From: Rhodospirillales bacterium
Lineage (GTDB): Bacteria > Pseudomonadota > Alphaproteobacteria > Rhodospirillales > Casp-alpha2
Direction: 5' to 3'
DNA length: 64,000 nucleotides
Assembly (NCBI GenBank): GCA_017640505.1
Contig: JAEPQO010000001.1
Coordinates: 388,625 to 452,624 of the forward strand
Shown here: piece after piece, positions 17,544 through 27,052 of the stretch
Layout: every line of letters starts with the position of its first letter
How positions within the stretch are numbered: the stretch's first letter is position 1
Program-made: the position numbers and the translations under genes
Notes under the pieces: generated by a model
Told to the model about the DNA's origin: nothing
What the model saw: the letters and a program-made list of their open reading frames with translations, nothing else
The model's database searches: none

Positions 17544-17873
17544 TTATTTCCGGCTTTTCTTTTCCTCGATGCCGGAGGTGCCTTCGCGCTTGGCCAACTC
17601 GGCATAGACATCTTCCGGGCGAATGCCCATTGCCGCCCACATGACGAGAAGGTGATAGAGCAGGTCCGCGCTTTCGCGCGCGACGGCGTCCTTGCCCTCG
17701 GCAAGGGAGGCAATGGTGACTTCGGCGGCTTCCTCGTTGATCTTCTTGCCGATTTTTGCCGGCCCGCCAGCGAGCAACTTTGCGGTATAGGACGTATCCG
17801 CATCAGCGCCCTTGCGGCTTTCGATCACGCTGAACAAGCGTTCGAGAACGCCGCCCGGATTATCGCTACTCAT
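17544..17873 (-). CDS. hisE: Phosphoribosyl-ATP pyrophosphatase
   Basis: HisE performs the second step of histidine synthesis, converting PR-ATP to PR-AMP. The 109-aa protein has the MazG-like helical core with INEEAAEVTIAS and ARESADLLYHLLVMWAAMG, which place the metal-binding Glu/Asp residues. It is a stand-alone HisE, not fused to HisI. It begins 12 bp after hisF. The C-terminal tail is Lys/Glu-rich. Confidence 0.95.
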   Translation of the reverse strand: MSSDNPGGVLERLFSVIESRKGADADTSYTAKLLAGGPAKIGKKINEEAAEVTIASLAEGKDAVARESADLLYHLLVMWAAMGIRPEDVYAELAKREGTSGIEEKKSRK

Positions 17874-17885
17874 GCTGATCGCCCC

Positions 17886-18650
17886 TCAGGTTTCGCGGAC
17901 GGCGACGCCCGCCTTTTTCATGTGCGCCTTGGCTTCGCCGATCGTATAGGTGCCGAAATGGAAAATCGAGGCCGCAAGTACGGCCGACGCATGGCCTTCG
18001 GTGACGCCCTCGACGAGATGATCCAGGTTGCCGACGCCGCCCGACGCGATCACCGGGATCGTCAGGGCATCGGCGACGGCGCGCGTCAGCGGCAGGTTGA
18101 ACCCCTGCTTGGTACCGTCCCGGTCCATCGAGGTGAGCAGGATTTCGCCGGCACCGAGCTCCTGCATACGCACGCCCCACTCGACCGCATCGAGACCGGT
18201 TTCCTTGCGCCCACCGTGGGTAAAGATCTCGAACTTGTCCGGACCCGTCGCCTTTGCGTCCACCGCGACGACGATGCACTGGGTGCCGAACTTTTCCGCC
18301 GCCTCCCGCACAAATTCGGGATTGTGCACAGCGGCCGTATTGATCGAGACCTTGTCGGCGCCGGCCAACAAAAGCTTCCGGATATCGTCTGTCGTGCGCA
18401 CCCCGCCGCCCACGGTCAGCGGCATGAAGCATTGCTCGGCGGTCCTTGCTACGACGTCAAAGATCGTGTCCCGGTCCTCGTGGCTTGCCGTGATATCGAG
18501 AAAACAGAGTTCGTCCGCACCGGCGGCGTCGTAAATTCGCGCCTGCTCGACCGGATCGCCGGCATCGATCAGATCGACGAAGTTGACACCCTTGACGACC
18601 CGACCCTGATCGACGTCGAGACAGGGAATGATGCGCACCTTGAGGGTCAT
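17886..18650 (-). CDS. hisF: Imidazole glycerol phosphate synthase cyclase subunit
   Basis: HisF is the (beta/alpha)8 subunit that uses ammonia from HisH to form IGP and AICAR from PRFAR. At 254 aa it opens [20 protein letters not shown], with Asp12 in the position of the conserved catalytic Asp, and has [29 protein letters not shown] and [14 protein letters not shown], typical phosphate-binding loops. The start overlaps the hisA stop by 4 bp. Confidence 0.97.
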   Translation of the reverse strand: MTLKVRIIPCLDVDQGRVVKGVNFVDLIDAGDPVEQARIYDAAGADELCFLDITASHEDRDTIFDVVARTAEQCFMPLTVGGGVRTTDDIRKLLLAGADKVSINTAAVHNPEFVREAAEKFGTQCIVVAVDAKATGPDKFEIFTHGGRKETGLDAVEWGVRMQELGAGEILLTSMDRDGTKQGFNLPLTRAVADALTIPVIASGGVGNLDHLVEGVTEGHASAVLAASIFHFGTYTIGEAKAHMKKAGVAVRET

Positions 18651-19375
18651 GCCGCCTCCGCCAACAACTGCACAGCCTCGGCGGGATCGATACGACCGTC
18701 ATAAACGGCGCGTCCGGAAATGACGCCCGCCAGCTTGCCGCCGCGTTCGCGCACCGCTTCAAGGTCGTCCATCGACGAAACACCGCCCGACAGGATGACC
18801 GGGATATCAACGGCATCGGCAAGGGCCAGCGTCGCATCCAGGTTCGGTCCTTGCATCGCCCCGTCGCGGCCGATGTCGGTAAAGATCAGCGCCGCCGCAC
18901 CGGCGTCTTCGAACCGCTTCGCAAGCTCTTCCGTTTTGAGTTCCGTCGCCTCCGCCCAGCCCTGCACGGCAACGTACCCGTCGCGCGCATCGATGCCGAG
19001 CGCGACATGTCCGGGGAATGCCTTGCAGGCGTCGATCACCAATGCAGGGTCACGCACCGCGACGGTGCCCAAGATCACCCGCGCGAGGCCGCGCGCCAGC
19101 CAGCCCTCGATGGTGTTCATGTCACGGATACCGCCGCCCAATTGTACCTTGATATCGACCGCGTCCAAAACGGCGGAGACGGCCTCGGCGTTCTCGGGCT
19201 TTCCGGCAAAGGCACCGTCGAGATCGACCATGTGCAACCACGTGCAGCCGGCGTCGGCGAATGCCCGGGCCTGCGCCGCCGGGTCGTCGTTGAACACGGT
19301 CGCCTGTTCCATGTCACCGTGCACAAGACGCACGCACTGACCTGCCTTGAGATCGATCGCCGGGAAGAAGATCAT
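18647..19375 (-). CDS. hisA: ProFAR isomerase (HisA)
   Basis: HisA catalyses the Amadori rearrangement of ProFAR to PRFAR. The 242-aa barrel starts [20 protein letters not shown] with catalytic Asp8, then [34 protein letters not shown] and [12 protein letters not shown] chose ATG 19375, which overlaps the hisH stop in an ATGA, over an upstream start at 19384. Coupling of hisH, hisA and hisF by consecutive 4-bp overlaps fits stoichiometric synthesis. Confidence 0.96.
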   Translation of the reverse strand: MIFFPAIDLKAGQCVRLVHGDMEQATVFNDDPAAQARAFADAGCTWLHMVDLDGAFAGKPENAEAVSAVLDAVDIKVQLGGGIRDMNTIEGWLARGLARVILGTVAVRDPALVIDACKAFPGHVALGIDARDGYVAVQGWAEATELKTEELAKRFEDAGAAALIFTDIGRDGAMQGPNLDATLALADAVDIPVILSGGVSSMDDLEAVRERGGKLAGVISGRAVYDGRIDPAEAVQLLAEAA

Positions 19376-20016
19376 GGCGTCCACCTGAGGAAATTGGTGA
19401 TGATGCGCAATCCCGCCGCCTGGCTCTTTTCCGGGTGGAACTGGGTACCGACCATGTTGTCGCGACCGATCGCCGCCGTGATCGGCCCGCCGTAATCGGC
19501 ACGTGCCAGGACATGCGCCGGATTGTCCGTCACCATGTGATAGGAGTGCACGAAATAGACATGGGTGCCGGTTTCGAGCCCGTCGAACAACGGGTGCGGG
19601 TTGTCCGGCAGGATCAGTTCGTTCCAGCCCATGTGCGGGATTTTCAGGGCAGGGTCATCCGGTGTGATCCGGTCGACCGCGCCGCCGATCCATCCGAAGC
19701 CCTCGGTCTCGCCGTGTTCCAGTCCCTTGGTCGCCATCAACTGCATGCCGACGCAGATCCCGAAGAACGGATTGCCCTTGTCGATAACATGTTCGCGGAT
19801 CGCTTCCGGCATCCCGTCGATTGCCCAGAGCCCGCGCTTGCAGTCCGCGTAGGCACCGACGCCCGGCAGCACGACACGGTCGGCAAGGCGCACGGCATAG
19901 GGATCGCCCGTCACCATGACCTTGTCGGGCAGGCCCGCTTCATTGACCGCGCGCTCGAACGCCCTGGCCGCGGAGCGAAGATTTCCGGATCCATAGTCGA
20001 CGATGGCGATGCTCAT
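19372..20016 (-). CDS. hisH: Imidazole glycerol phosphate synthase glutaminase subunit
   Basis: HisH is the class-I glutamine amidotransferase that feeds ammonia to HisF. The 214-aa protein starts [20 protein letters not shown]. It carries the nucleophile Cys88 in [11 protein letters not shown], the oxyanion strand PGVGAYADC, and the His/Glu pair in [10 protein letters not shown]. The start overlaps the stop of the DUF2628 gene by 4 bp; a longer open frame upstream is not homologous. Confidence 0.97.
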   Translation of the reverse strand: MSIAIVDYGSGNLRSAARAFERAVNEAGLPDKVMVTGDPYAVRLADRVVLPGVGAYADCKRGLWAIDGMPEAIREHVIDKGNPFFGICVGMQLMATKGLEHGETEGFGWIGGAVDRITPDDPALKIPHMGWNELILPDNPHPLFDGLETGTHVYFVHSYHMVTDNPAHVLARADYGGPITAAIGRDNMVGTQFHPEKSQAAGLRIITNFLRWTP

Positions 20017-20405
20017 GTGTAAATGCCCGTGCGGTCGATATCGGCGGCGTCGAGGAACCGCCGGGTCGCGTCTTCGAGATTCTTGCCCGACACGACGGCG
20101 ACTTCCCGAAAGCCTTTTTGATCCAGCCACCAGCGGCGGAGATCGTTGCCGACAAGGCCGATGGCCAGCGCCATGAGCAAGGACGCAAGGCCTTCCATAT
20201 CTTCGCCCACATGCAACTCGCGCAGGCCGAAACCGACAAGCGCGATCACGGTGAACATGACAATGGCCGGCAACCACATGCGTGTCCACAATGCCCAGAC
20301 GAACGTGAACACGAATGCGGGCCAGGAGAACCCCTCTTTTACAAGAACAAGGTCTTCCGCCGGCATCCGGCCGTGATCGCGGAGGTATACCGAATAAAGC
20401 CGCAT
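20013..20405 (-). CDS. DUF2628 small membrane protein within the his operon
   Basis: This 130-aa protein looks like DUF2628. It starts [12 protein letters not shown] and has the aromatic segment [20 protein letters not shown], then two further hydrophobic helices ([15 protein letters not shown] and [15 protein letters not shown]). The soluble tail ([20 protein letters not shown]) probably faces the cytoplasm. It sits between hisB and hisH and overlaps hisH by 4 bp, so it is translated with the his genes, yet no role in histidine synthesis is known. This position recurs in alphaproteobacteria as far as I recall. Confidence 0.85.
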   Translation of the reverse strand: MRLYSVYLRDHGRMPAEDLVLVKEGFSWPAFVFTFVWALWTRMWLPAIVMFTVIALVGFGLRELHVGEDMEGLASLLMALAIGLVGNDLRRWWLDQKGFREVAVVSGKNLEDATRRFLDAADIDRTGIYT

Positions 20406-20427
20406 CGGTCTCAAAATCTCCGAGCCG

Positions 20428-21015
20428 TTAAAGCACGCCTTTGGTGGACGGGACCTCGTCAGCCTTGCGCGGGTCGATGGCGATGCCGTCACGTAGCGAG
20501 CGGGCGAGGCCTTTGTAGCAGCTCTCGACGATATGGTGGTTGTTTTCGCCGTACAGGTTTTCGACATGCAACGTGATGCCCGCCGCCTGCGCGAAGGCCT
20601 GGAACCATTCCTTGAACAGTTCGGTATCCATGTCACCGAGCTTCGGCTTCGAGAAGTCCACCTTCCAGATCAGGTACGGACGGTTCGAAATGTCGATGGC
20701 GACGCGGGTCAGCGTCTCGTCCATCGGGATCAGCGCGCTGGCATAGCGCGTGATGCCCTTACGGTCACCGAGCGCCTTGGAGAACGCTTCGCCGATGGCG
20801 ATGCCCGTGTCCTCGGTCGTGTGGTGAAAATCGATATGCAGGTCACCCTTTGCCTTCACCGTCAGATCCATCAGGCTGTGCCGCGAAAGCTGCTCCAGCA
20901 TGTGATCGAGAAACCCGATTCCGGTCGAAACGTCATAGTTCCCGTTGCCGTCGAGATCGAGGCTCACGGAAATATCCGTTTCCTTCGTCTTGCGTTCGAT
21001 GGTTGCTGTACGCAT
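20428..21015 (-). CDS. hisB: Imidazoleglycerol-phosphate dehydratase
   Basis: HisB dehydrates IGP to imidazole acetol phosphate using manganese. The monofunctional 195-aa enzyme has the metal-binding motifs [12 protein letters not shown] and ENNHHIVES, and [16 protein letters not shown] near the N-terminus. ATG 21015 is preceded by an AGGAG box. The frame could open one codon earlier at a TTG, which is unlikely. It is the first gene of the his run. hslV starts divergently 180 bp away. Confidence 0.97.
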   Translation of the reverse strand: MRTATIERKTKETDISVSLDLDGNGNYDVSTGIGFLDHMLEQLSRHSLMDLTVKAKGDLHIDFHHTTEDTGIAIGEAFSKALGDRKGITRYASALIPMDETLTRVAIDISNRPYLIWKVDFSKPKLGDMDTELFKEWFQAFAQAAGITLHVENLYGENNHHIVESCYKGLARSLRDGIAIDPRKADEVPSTKGVL

Positions 21016-21104
21016 CAAAGAGTCTCCTGCAAAGAACGCAGTTCTTCTAGCAGGTTGATTCCGGCTCTGCCAGCCCCACGCGCAGTCTTGCCGGACCCGT
21101 GCGA

Positions 21105-21134
21105 CTTGACCACTCGGTGCGATCGGACCACATA
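21105..21134 (+). promoter_or_regulatory. Candidate hslVU promoter
   Basis: In the 180-bp region between divergent hisB and hslV, CTTGACC (21105-21111) is followed after 17 bp by CACATA (21129-21134). The CTTGAC -35 resembles both housekeeping and heat-shock (RpoH) promoters of alphaproteobacteria. hslVU is normally heat-induced. The -10 match is poor, so this is tentative. Confidence 0.35.
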
Positions 21135-21195
21135 GGGGAACGTTCTTTTCCGGCCCCTGGCGGCATGGCCCGCCGAACCCGACCGAGGAGTATCC

Positions 21196-21747
21196 ATGTC
21201 AACCGATACGCAACCGACCTCTTGGCACGCGACAACGATCCTGTCGGTGCGGAAAAACGATTCGGTGGTCATTGCCGGTGACGGCCAGGTGAGCCTCGGC
21301 GATACCGTGGTAAAGGCCAACGCACGCAAGGTGCGCCGTCTTTCCGGCGACAAGGTGATCGCCGGGTTCGCCGGTGCGACGGCAGATGCGTTCACGTTGT
21401 TCGAGCGCCTCGAGGGCAAACTGGATCAGTATCCGGATCAGTTGATGCGTGCCTGCGTCGAACTCGCCAAGGACTGGCGGACCGACCGTTACCTGCGCCG
21501 GCTTGAAGCGATGATGGCCGTCGCCGACAAGGAGGTGTCGTTGATCCTGACCGGGAACGGCGACGTGCTGGAACCGCAGGACGGGCTGATCGGCATCGGC
21601 TCCGGCGGCAACTACGCGCTCGCTGCGGCACGTGCACTTGTCGACCAGGACGGGCTTTCCGCCGAGGATATCGCCCTTAAGGCCATGGGCGTCGCAGCGG
21701 ATATCTGTGTCTATACCAACAATAACTTCGTGATCGAGAAACTATGA
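21196..21747 (+). CDS. hslV: HslV peptidase subunit of the HslUV protease
   Basis: HslV forms the double-ring threonine protease activated by HslU. The 183-aa precursor has a 12-residue propeptide ([12 protein letters not shown]). It is expected to be removed to expose catalytic Thr13 of [18 protein letters not shown]. The sequence [17 protein letters not shown] and the ending [15 protein letters not shown] are family features. The stop overlaps the hslU start by 4 bp. Confidence 0.97.
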   Translation: MSTDTQPTSWHATTILSVRKNDSVVIAGDGQVSLGDTVVKANARKVRRLSGDKVIAGFAGATADAFTLFERLEGKLDQYPDQLMRACVELAKDWRTDRYLRRLEAMMAVADKEVSLILTGNGDVLEPQDGLIGIGSGGNYALAAARALVDQDGLSAEDIALKAMGVAADICVYTNNNFVIEKL

Positions 21748-23054
21748 GCAATTTTACCCCGCGCGAGATCGTTTCCGAGCTCGACCGCTACATCATCGGC
21801 CAGAAGGATGCCAAGAAGGCGGTCGCCATCGCACTCCGCAACCGCTGGCGCCGTCAGCAGCTCGACGAAGACATGCGCGAAGAAGTGCTGCCCAAGAACA
21901 TCCTGATGATCGGCCCGACCGGTGTCGGCAAGACCGAGATCGCACGGCGCCTCGCGAAACTCGCGCAGGCCCCGTTCATCAAGGTCGAGGCAACCAAGTT
22001 CACCGAGGTCGGCTATGTCGGCCGCGATGTCGAACAGATCGTGCGCGATCTGCTGGAGGTTGCGCTGCACATGAGCCGCGACCAGATGCGCAAACGCGTC
22101 GAGGCGAAGGCTGAGCTGAACGCCGAGAACCGTGTCGTCGATGCGCTGGTGGGCGAGGGCGCTTCGAAAGACACCAAGGAAAAGTTCCGTACCATGCTCC
22201 GCAACGGCGAGCTGGGGCAGAAGGAAATCGAGATCGAGATCTCGGACACATCCGGTGGCGGCATGCCGACGTTCGACATTCCCGGCATGCCGGGCGCACA
22301 GATGGGCATGATCAATCTGAACGACATGCTGGGCAAAGCGTTCGGCCAGCAGACCAAGAAGAAGCGGATCACGGTCGATGATTCGTACGACCTCCTGCTT
22401 CGCGAGGAAGCGGACAAGCTGCTCGACGAGGAAGAAGTGCTGAAGGAAGCCATCAACAACGTCGAAAATAACGGCATCGTTTTCCTTGACGAGATCGACA
22501 AGATCACGGCGCGCGCCGAGCGCCAGGGCGCCGACGTCAGCCGGGAAGGGGTGCAACGCGACCTGCTGCCGCTGATCGAGGGCACGACCGTCGCCACCAA
22601 GCACGGGCCCGTGAAGACCGATCACATCCTGTTCATCGCATCGGGTGCGTTCCACATCGCCAAGCCGTCCGACATGCTGCCGGAACTGCAGGGGCGTCTG
22701 CCGATCCGTGTCAATCTGAACGCGCTGACGCGCGACGACTTCGTGCGCATCCTGACGGAACCGGAAGCCAGCCTCGTCAAGCAGTACACGGCCTTGATGG
22801 GTGTCGAGGATCTGAAGATCACGTTCACCGACGACGCCATCGACGAGCTCGCCGATCTTTCCGCCGAGATCAACCAGGGCGTGGAGAACATCGGTGCCAG
22901 GCGCCTACACACGGTGATGGAGAAGCTTTTGGAAGAGATCAGCTACACCGCCTCCGAGAAGAGCGGCGAGGAAATCACCATCGATGCGGACTACGTGAAG
23001 AAGCAGGTCTCCGATCTGGCGCGAAACGCCGACGTTTCGAAGTTTATTCTATAG
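21744..23054 (+). CDS. hslU: HslU ATPase subunit of the HslUV protease
   Basis: HslU is the AAA+ unfoldase that feeds substrates to HslV. The 436-aa protein starts [20 protein letters not shown]. It has Walker [16 protein letters not shown] near residue 56, the pore loop region [16 protein letters not shown], the intermediate I domain, and Walker [12 protein letters not shown]. The C-terminal sensor-2 region is [20 protein letters not shown]. It ends KFIL, of the kind that inserts into HslV. It is translationally coupled to hslV. Confidence 0.98.
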   Translation: MSNFTPREIVSELDRYIIGQKDAKKAVAIALRNRWRRQQLDEDMREEVLPKNILMIGPTGVGKTEIARRLAKLAQAPFIKVEATKFTEVGYVGRDVEQIVRDLLEVALHMSRDQMRKRVEAKAELNAENRVVDALVGEGASKDTKEKFRTMLRNGELGQKEIEIEISDTSGGGMPTFDIPGMPGAQMGMINLNDMLGKAFGQQTKKKRITVDDSYDLLLREEADKLLDEEEVLKEAINNVENNGIVFLDEIDKITARAERQGADVSREGVQRDLLPLIEGTTVATKHGPVKTDHILFIASGAFHIAKPSDMLPELQGRLPIRVNLNALTRDDFVRILTEPEASLVKQYTALMGVEDLKITFTDDAIDELADLSAEINQGVENIGARRLHTVMEKLLEEISYTASEKSGEEITIDADYVKKQVSDLARNADVSKFIL

Positions 23055-23057
23055 GGC

Positions 23058-23441
23058 TCAGTGCGTCGGACCTTCAGGCCGGGTGCCGATGCGGAGTTTT
23101 ACCTCGGCGATGACCCAGTCGAGGGTGTCTTCGTCCATTTCCTCGATGTTTTCCGCCAAAAGATTGGCGAGTTCCGTCGCTTTCGGGCTGAGACCGGCGG
23201 TGTTCACCGTCACCTTCGGATGCGAGAGCTCGGCGAGGCGTTGGATTTCCTCGGCCTCGTCCCACATCAGGTCGAAATAGCCGCAAATCTGCGCCACCAG
23301 GCCAGAGCTCGGACGCCCGCGGTGACCGTGTTCAAGCGCAGAAAAATACGCCGCCGACACACCAAGATCGGCGGCCATCTGCTTCAGCGTTATCTTCCGC
23401 GCCATGCGGTGTTCACGCACACGTTTGCCAAACGGAGTCAT
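23058..23441 (-). CDS. XRE-family transcriptional regulator
   Basis: This is a 127-aa DNA-binding protein. The N-terminal helix-turn-helix (RKITLKQMAADLGVSAAYFS, then ALEHGHRGRPSSGLVAQIC) is of the Cro/CI type. The C-terminal half (LSPKATELANLLAENIEEMD) is helical. A homologous gene next to smr and mltA is a common origin-proximal arrangement in alphaproteobacteria. The target is unknown. It converges on hslU with 3 bp between the stops. Confidence 0.88.
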   Translation of the reverse strand: MTPFGKRVREHRMARKITLKQMAADLGVSAAYFSALEHGHRGRPSSGLVAQICGYFDLMWDEAEEIQRLAELSHPKVTVNTAGLSPKATELANLLAENIEEMDEDTLDWVIAEVKLRIGTRPEGPTH

Positions 23442-23494
23442 GAAAGCACTTTAAGCGCCTAATTCTTAACAATTTATCGCTGGCAACAAGAAAT

Positions 23495-24085
23495 TCAGCG
23501 AGGCGATTTCCGGCGTTTCAATCGTACATACAAGGCGCCATCGCCGCCATCTTTCGGCGCGGCGAAAGAAAACCCTGCAACCCATTGACGCAGCGGCATT
23601 TCATTGAACCAGCGCGGCACCGCGTCACGCAGCACACCCGGCTTGCCGCCGAGCCGGTCGCCCTTGCCCGTAATCACCAGAACGGTCCGGGTCCCGGCCA
23701 TGTAACCGTCGTGGAGGAACCGTTCCAGCGCCCGATGCGCGGCGGCCTGGGTATGGCCGTGCAGGTCGATCCGGCCCTCGACATCAAGCTTGCCGCGCTT
23801 CAGGCGTTGCGCGGTCCTGCGGTCCATCCCCGTGGTCGTGCCGTGCGATAGCTGAACGGGGGCCGGCGCCGGTGGCAGGGGCGGCGGATCGACGATGCGG
23901 CGGCGGATTTTGCGGGCCGGGGGCGATTTGGGCGCCGGTGCGCCGTCATCATCGTCGGCGTTGTCCGCAGCCAGGGACTGAAGATCGCCATCACCCGTCT
24001 TTCGGACCGATTGTGTGACGTGCTTCCAAAGCGCCTGCTCATCGGCAGTCAATTTACGGCGGCGCGGGCGTTTTCCCCCGCCCAT
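23495..24085 (-). CDS. Smr/MutS2-domain protein
   Basis: This 196-aa protein has a basic N-terminus (MGGGKRPRRRKLTADEQALW), a low-complexity middle, and a C-terminal Smr domain: GRIDLHGHTQAAAHRALERF then VLVITGKGDRLGGKPGVLR. Smr domains nick or cleave nucleic acid in several systems, including ribosome rescue on mRNA; the role here is unknown. It starts 1 bp after the lutC stop. In related genomes I recall smr directly following mltA, so lutABC separates the two here. Confidence 0.88.
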   Translation of the reverse strand: MGGGKRPRRRKLTADEQALWKHVTQSVRKTGDGDLQSLAADNADDDDGAPAPKSPPARKIRRRIVDPPPLPPAPAPVQLSHGTTTGMDRRTAQRLKRGKLDVEGRIDLHGHTQAAAHRALERFLHDGYMAGTRTVLVITGKGDRLGGKPGVLRDAVPRWFNEMPLRQWVAGFSFAAPKDGGDGALYVRLKRRKSPR

Positions 24086-24086
24086 G

Positions 24087-24767
24087 TCACCCGCCGGGCT
24101 GGTCGACGATCAGGATATGAAGGCGTTGCGGGCCGTGTGCGCCCAACAACAGAGTCTGTTCGATATCCGCCGTTCGTGACGGCCCCGTAATCCAGTTAAC
24201 GGTACGTGGAAGCTTGCCTGGACCAGCCTTGTTTCGGATCCGTTCCCAAACTGTTTCGTAGTCGCCGGCGATATCTGCCGCCTGCAGAACGACGATATGA
24301 TCGAGTGGCAGAAAGTTCAGCGACGTCGGCGACTGCGGCCCCGACGACATCACCAGCGTCCCGGTCTCGGCAACACCGCCGTAGGCCACGCTGACAGACA
24401 CCCCATCATCGCCGGCACCACGGCCCTCGTCGACCATCAGCGATGTTTTTGCCTGCCAGTTCAAAGACTTGAGGGATTCATGCGGGGCAATCTTGATTTT
24501 CGCGGGCAGCTGATGCTCGCGCAGATAGGCGCTGACCTGATCCGGCACGTCTTCCAGCGTGGCGACACGGACCACGGTCGCGTTCACCCGCGTCGCTTCT
24601 TGCACAAAAAGATCAACCCGTTGCGCTTTATCGAGATCGCCACGCTTTGGAATAAGGTTTTTATGGTGCTCTTGTATGTGATCTAGGGCTGGGTTGCTGG
24701 CATTAGGCGCATCAGAATGCCCTAATTTGCCACGCAACCGCCCCAAAATTTCTTCTCGTGCACTCAT
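24087..24767 (-). CDS. lutC: LutC-like LUD-domain protein of lactate utilisation
   Basis: This 226-aa protein of the LUD family is the third component of the LutABC L-lactate oxidation system. It opens MSAREEILGRLRGKLG and contains VSVAYGGVAETGTLVMSSGP, LDHIVVLQAADIAGDYETVW and WITGPSRTADIEQTLLLGAHGP, the latter being a hallmark. ATG 24767 overlaps the lutB stop by one base (TGATG). LUD proteins have no firmly assigned catalytic step on their own. Confidence 0.9.
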   Translation of the reverse strand: MSAREEILGRLRGKLGHSDAPNASNPALDHIQEHHKNLIPKRGDLDKAQRVDLFVQEATRVNATVVRVATLEDVPDQVSAYLREHQLPAKIKIAPHESLKSLNWQAKTSLMVDEGRGAGDDGVSVSVAYGGVAETGTLVMSSGPQSPTSLNFLPLDHIVVLQAADIAGDYETVWERIRNKAGPGKLPRTVNWITGPSRTADIEQTLLLGAHGPQRLHILIVDQPGG

Positions 24768-26218
24768 CAATGCACCTTTTTACGCATAAGCGCGCCGCTT
24801 TGATCTCCGCGTGCGCCTTTATGGAACTGATTGATAAACGTGTCGCCGGCAGGGGCCGCGAGATCCCTTTTGGAGGTCCAGCCCGACGCCAAAGGCAAGG
24901 ACCGGAAACGGCCACGGCCGCCGAACTGCCCAAGAACGGCAACGCCGACGTTCATGGCCCATCGATATAGGCCCGGCCGCTTGGCCAGCCAAGCCCAGCC
25001 ACGCAGCGCCCATCGCGCCGACGGCGCGCCGGTATGCGCCCGGAACTGTCTCTCGCGCCACTTTCGGAGCATTTTCGGCAGCGGGATGCGCATCGGACAG
25101 ACGCTTTCGCACTTCCCGCAGAGTGTTGAGGCGTTGGGCAGATGCTGGGCTTCTTCCATGCCGATCAGATTGGGGATCAGAACCGCGCCCATCGGCCCGG
25201 AATACACCCAGCCATAGGCGTGGCCGCCGACAGATTTATAGATCGGGCAGTGGTTCAGGCACGCGCCGCAACGGATACAGCGCAACATCTCGTGAAACTC
25301 TGAGCCGATCATCTCGCTGCGACCGTTATCAAGCAGCACGACGTGATATTCCTCCGGTCCGTCCAGGTCTTCCGGACGGCGCGGTCCGGTACAGAACGTG
25401 GTGTAGACGGAAATGTCCTGGCCTGTGGCAGACCGTGCAAGCACGCGCAGGATCGTCGATGCATCTTCCAGCGTCGGCACGATCTTTTCGATGCTCGCAA
25501 TGACCACATGCACGCGGGGCAGATTGTTGGTCAGGTCCGCGTTGCCTTCGTTGGTGACAAGCACGTTTGTTCCGGTTTCGGCAATCAGCATATTGGCACC
25601 GGTCAGGCCCACGTCGGCACCAAGGAACTTCTCGCGCAGCTTGGCGCGCGCCTCTTCAAGTAACGATCGTGGCTCGTCCAGATCACGGTCGGCGGCGAGA
25701 TCGATGTGCGCGTTACGGAACGTTTCCGCGACCTGTTCCTTCGACAAATGGATCGCCGGCGCGATGATGTGGCTCGGCGGCTCCTTCCTGAGCTGAATGA
25801 TGTATTCGCCGAGGTCCGTCTCGACCGGCTCGATGCCGTTTTCCTCGAGGTATTTGTTGACGGCGATTTCTTCCGAGATCATCGACTTGGATTTCGTGAC
25901 GGTCTTGGCGCCGGCCTTCTGGCAGATCTCGAGAATGGTCTCCCGCGCTTCCTCGGCGTCCCGGCACCAGTGCACGTGGCCGCCGCTTTCGACGACCTTC
26001 TGCTCGTATGCTTCAAGATAGTAATCCAGGTTCTCAAGCACGTGCGTTTTGATGTCCCGCGCCTGGTCACGCAGGTTTTCGAATTCCGGCAGGCGTGCCG
26101 CCGCCTCGAGGCGCCGCATCGGGAACCCGACGGCCAGCTTTCCGAGGGCGGCCTGCAGCGGATCGTTGGCGATCGCGTCGCGGGCGTTCTGTTTGAAATT
26201 GGGTGTCGTCGGCTGCAT
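24767..26218 (-). CDS. lutB: LutB-like iron-sulfur lactate utilisation protein
   Basis: LutB is the ferredoxin-domain subunit of the LutABC lactate oxidation complex. The 483-aa protein has an N-terminal LUD domain (VTKSKSMISEEIAVNKYLEE, GLTGANMLIAETGTNVLVTN). Two 4Fe-4S motifs follow: CIRCGACLNHCPIYKSVGG near residue 310 and CGKCESVCPMRIPLPKMLR near 360. The C-terminal ~90 residues are the usual extension. It lies 6 bp after lutA. Electrons from lactate presumably pass through these clusters, as inferred from the family. Confidence 0.94.
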   Translation of the reverse strand: MQPTTPNFKQNARDAIANDPLQAALGKLAVGFPMRRLEAAARLPEFENLRDQARDIKTHVLENLDYYLEAYEQKVVESGGHVHWCRDAEEARETILEICQKAGAKTVTKSKSMISEEIAVNKYLEENGIEPVETDLGEYIIQLRKEPPSHIIAPAIHLSKEQVAETFRNAHIDLAADRDLDEPRSLLEEARAKLREKFLGADVGLTGANMLIAETGTNVLVTNEGNADLTNNLPRVHVVIASIEKIVPTLEDASTILRVLARSATGQDISVYTTFCTGPRRPEDLDGPEEYHVVLLDNGRSEMIGSEFHEMLRCIRCGACLNHCPIYKSVGGHAYGWVYSGPMGAVLIPNLIGMEEAQHLPNASTLCGKCESVCPMRIPLPKMLRKWRERQFRAHTGAPSARWALRGWAWLAKRPGLYRWAMNVGVAVLGQFGGRGRFRSLPLASGWTSKRDLAAPAGDTFINQFHKGARGDQSGALMRKKVH

Positions 26219-26224
26219 CCGGCG

Positions 26225-27022
26225 TTACTCCTCGTCCGCCGGTTCACCGATCGCCGGTGCCGCGGACATCCCGGCAAGAACCTCGGCGGCATGCCGTGCC
26301 TTGATGGAAAGGCCACGTCGCTGCAGGCGCCCGGCGATGTTCATCAAGCATCCGAGATCGCCGGCAAGCACGGTATCGGCGCCCGTGGCGACGATGTCAT
26401 CGACCTTCGCATCGACCATTTTCTCCGAGATATCCGGATATTTGACGCAGAACAGCCCCCCGAACCCGCAACAGGTTTCCGTTTCTTTGCCCTCGCTAAT
26501 ATGCAGCCCCGAAACGGTCGACAGAAGCGCACGCGGCTGATCCTTGATGCCGAGTTCGCGCAGGCCCGAACAGGAATCATGGTACGTCACGGTGCCCTCG
26601 AACGCGGCGCCGGTCGATGTCACGCCCCTGACATCGGCAAGAAACGACATCAGTTCATATGTCTTCGCCGCCAGCGCCTGGGCACGCGGGCGCCATTCCG
26701 TATCGTCTTCGAAGGCTTCCGGGTAGTGATCCTTGATCATGCCGGCACAAGACCCGGACGGCGCAACGACGTAATCAAAACCTTCGAACGTTTCGATCAC
26801 CGATTTCGCGATGTCCTGTGCGTCCGTCTTGTCACCGGAGTTGTACGCCGGTTGGCCGCAACAGGTTTGCGCCACCGGAACGTCGACACGACACCCCGCG
26901 TCTTCCAAAAGCTTGACCGCAGCGAAACCGACAACGGGCCGCATCAAATCGACAAGGCACGTTGCAAACAACCCGACGGTAGGTTTCGCGGTATCGGACA
27001 TATCCAAAGAATGTTCTTTCAT
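26225..27022 (-). CDS. lutA: LutA-like CCG-domain lactate utilisation protein
   Basis: LutA carries two cysteine-rich CCG domains, as in GlcF and HdrB. The 265-aa protein shows QTCCGQPAYNSGD with APSGSCAGMI in the first half and ETCCGFGGLFCVKYPDIS with AGDLGCLMNIAGRL in the second. These together bind an Fe-S cofactor. ATG 27022 is the first start; ATG 27001 (MSDTAKPTV) is an alternative, and neither has a strong ribosome site. Only 30 bp separate it from mltA upstream, leaving little room for its own promoter, so it may be read through from mltA. Confidence 0.92.
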   Translation of the reverse strand: MKEHSLDMSDTAKPTVGLFATCLVDLMRPVVGFAAVKLLEDAGCRVDVPVAQTCCGQPAYNSGDKTDAQDIAKSVIETFEGFDYVVAPSGSCAGMIKDHYPEAFEDDTEWRPRAQALAAKTYELMSFLADVRGVTSTGAAFEGTVTYHDSCSGLRELGIKDQPRALLSTVSGLHISEGKETETCCGFGGLFCVKYPDISEKMVDAKVDDIVATGADTVLAGDLGCLMNIAGRLQRRGLSIKARHAAEVLAGMSAAPAIGEPADEE

Positions 27023-27052
27023 AGCGCGGATGGCAAGCGTGGTGCGTGCCGG

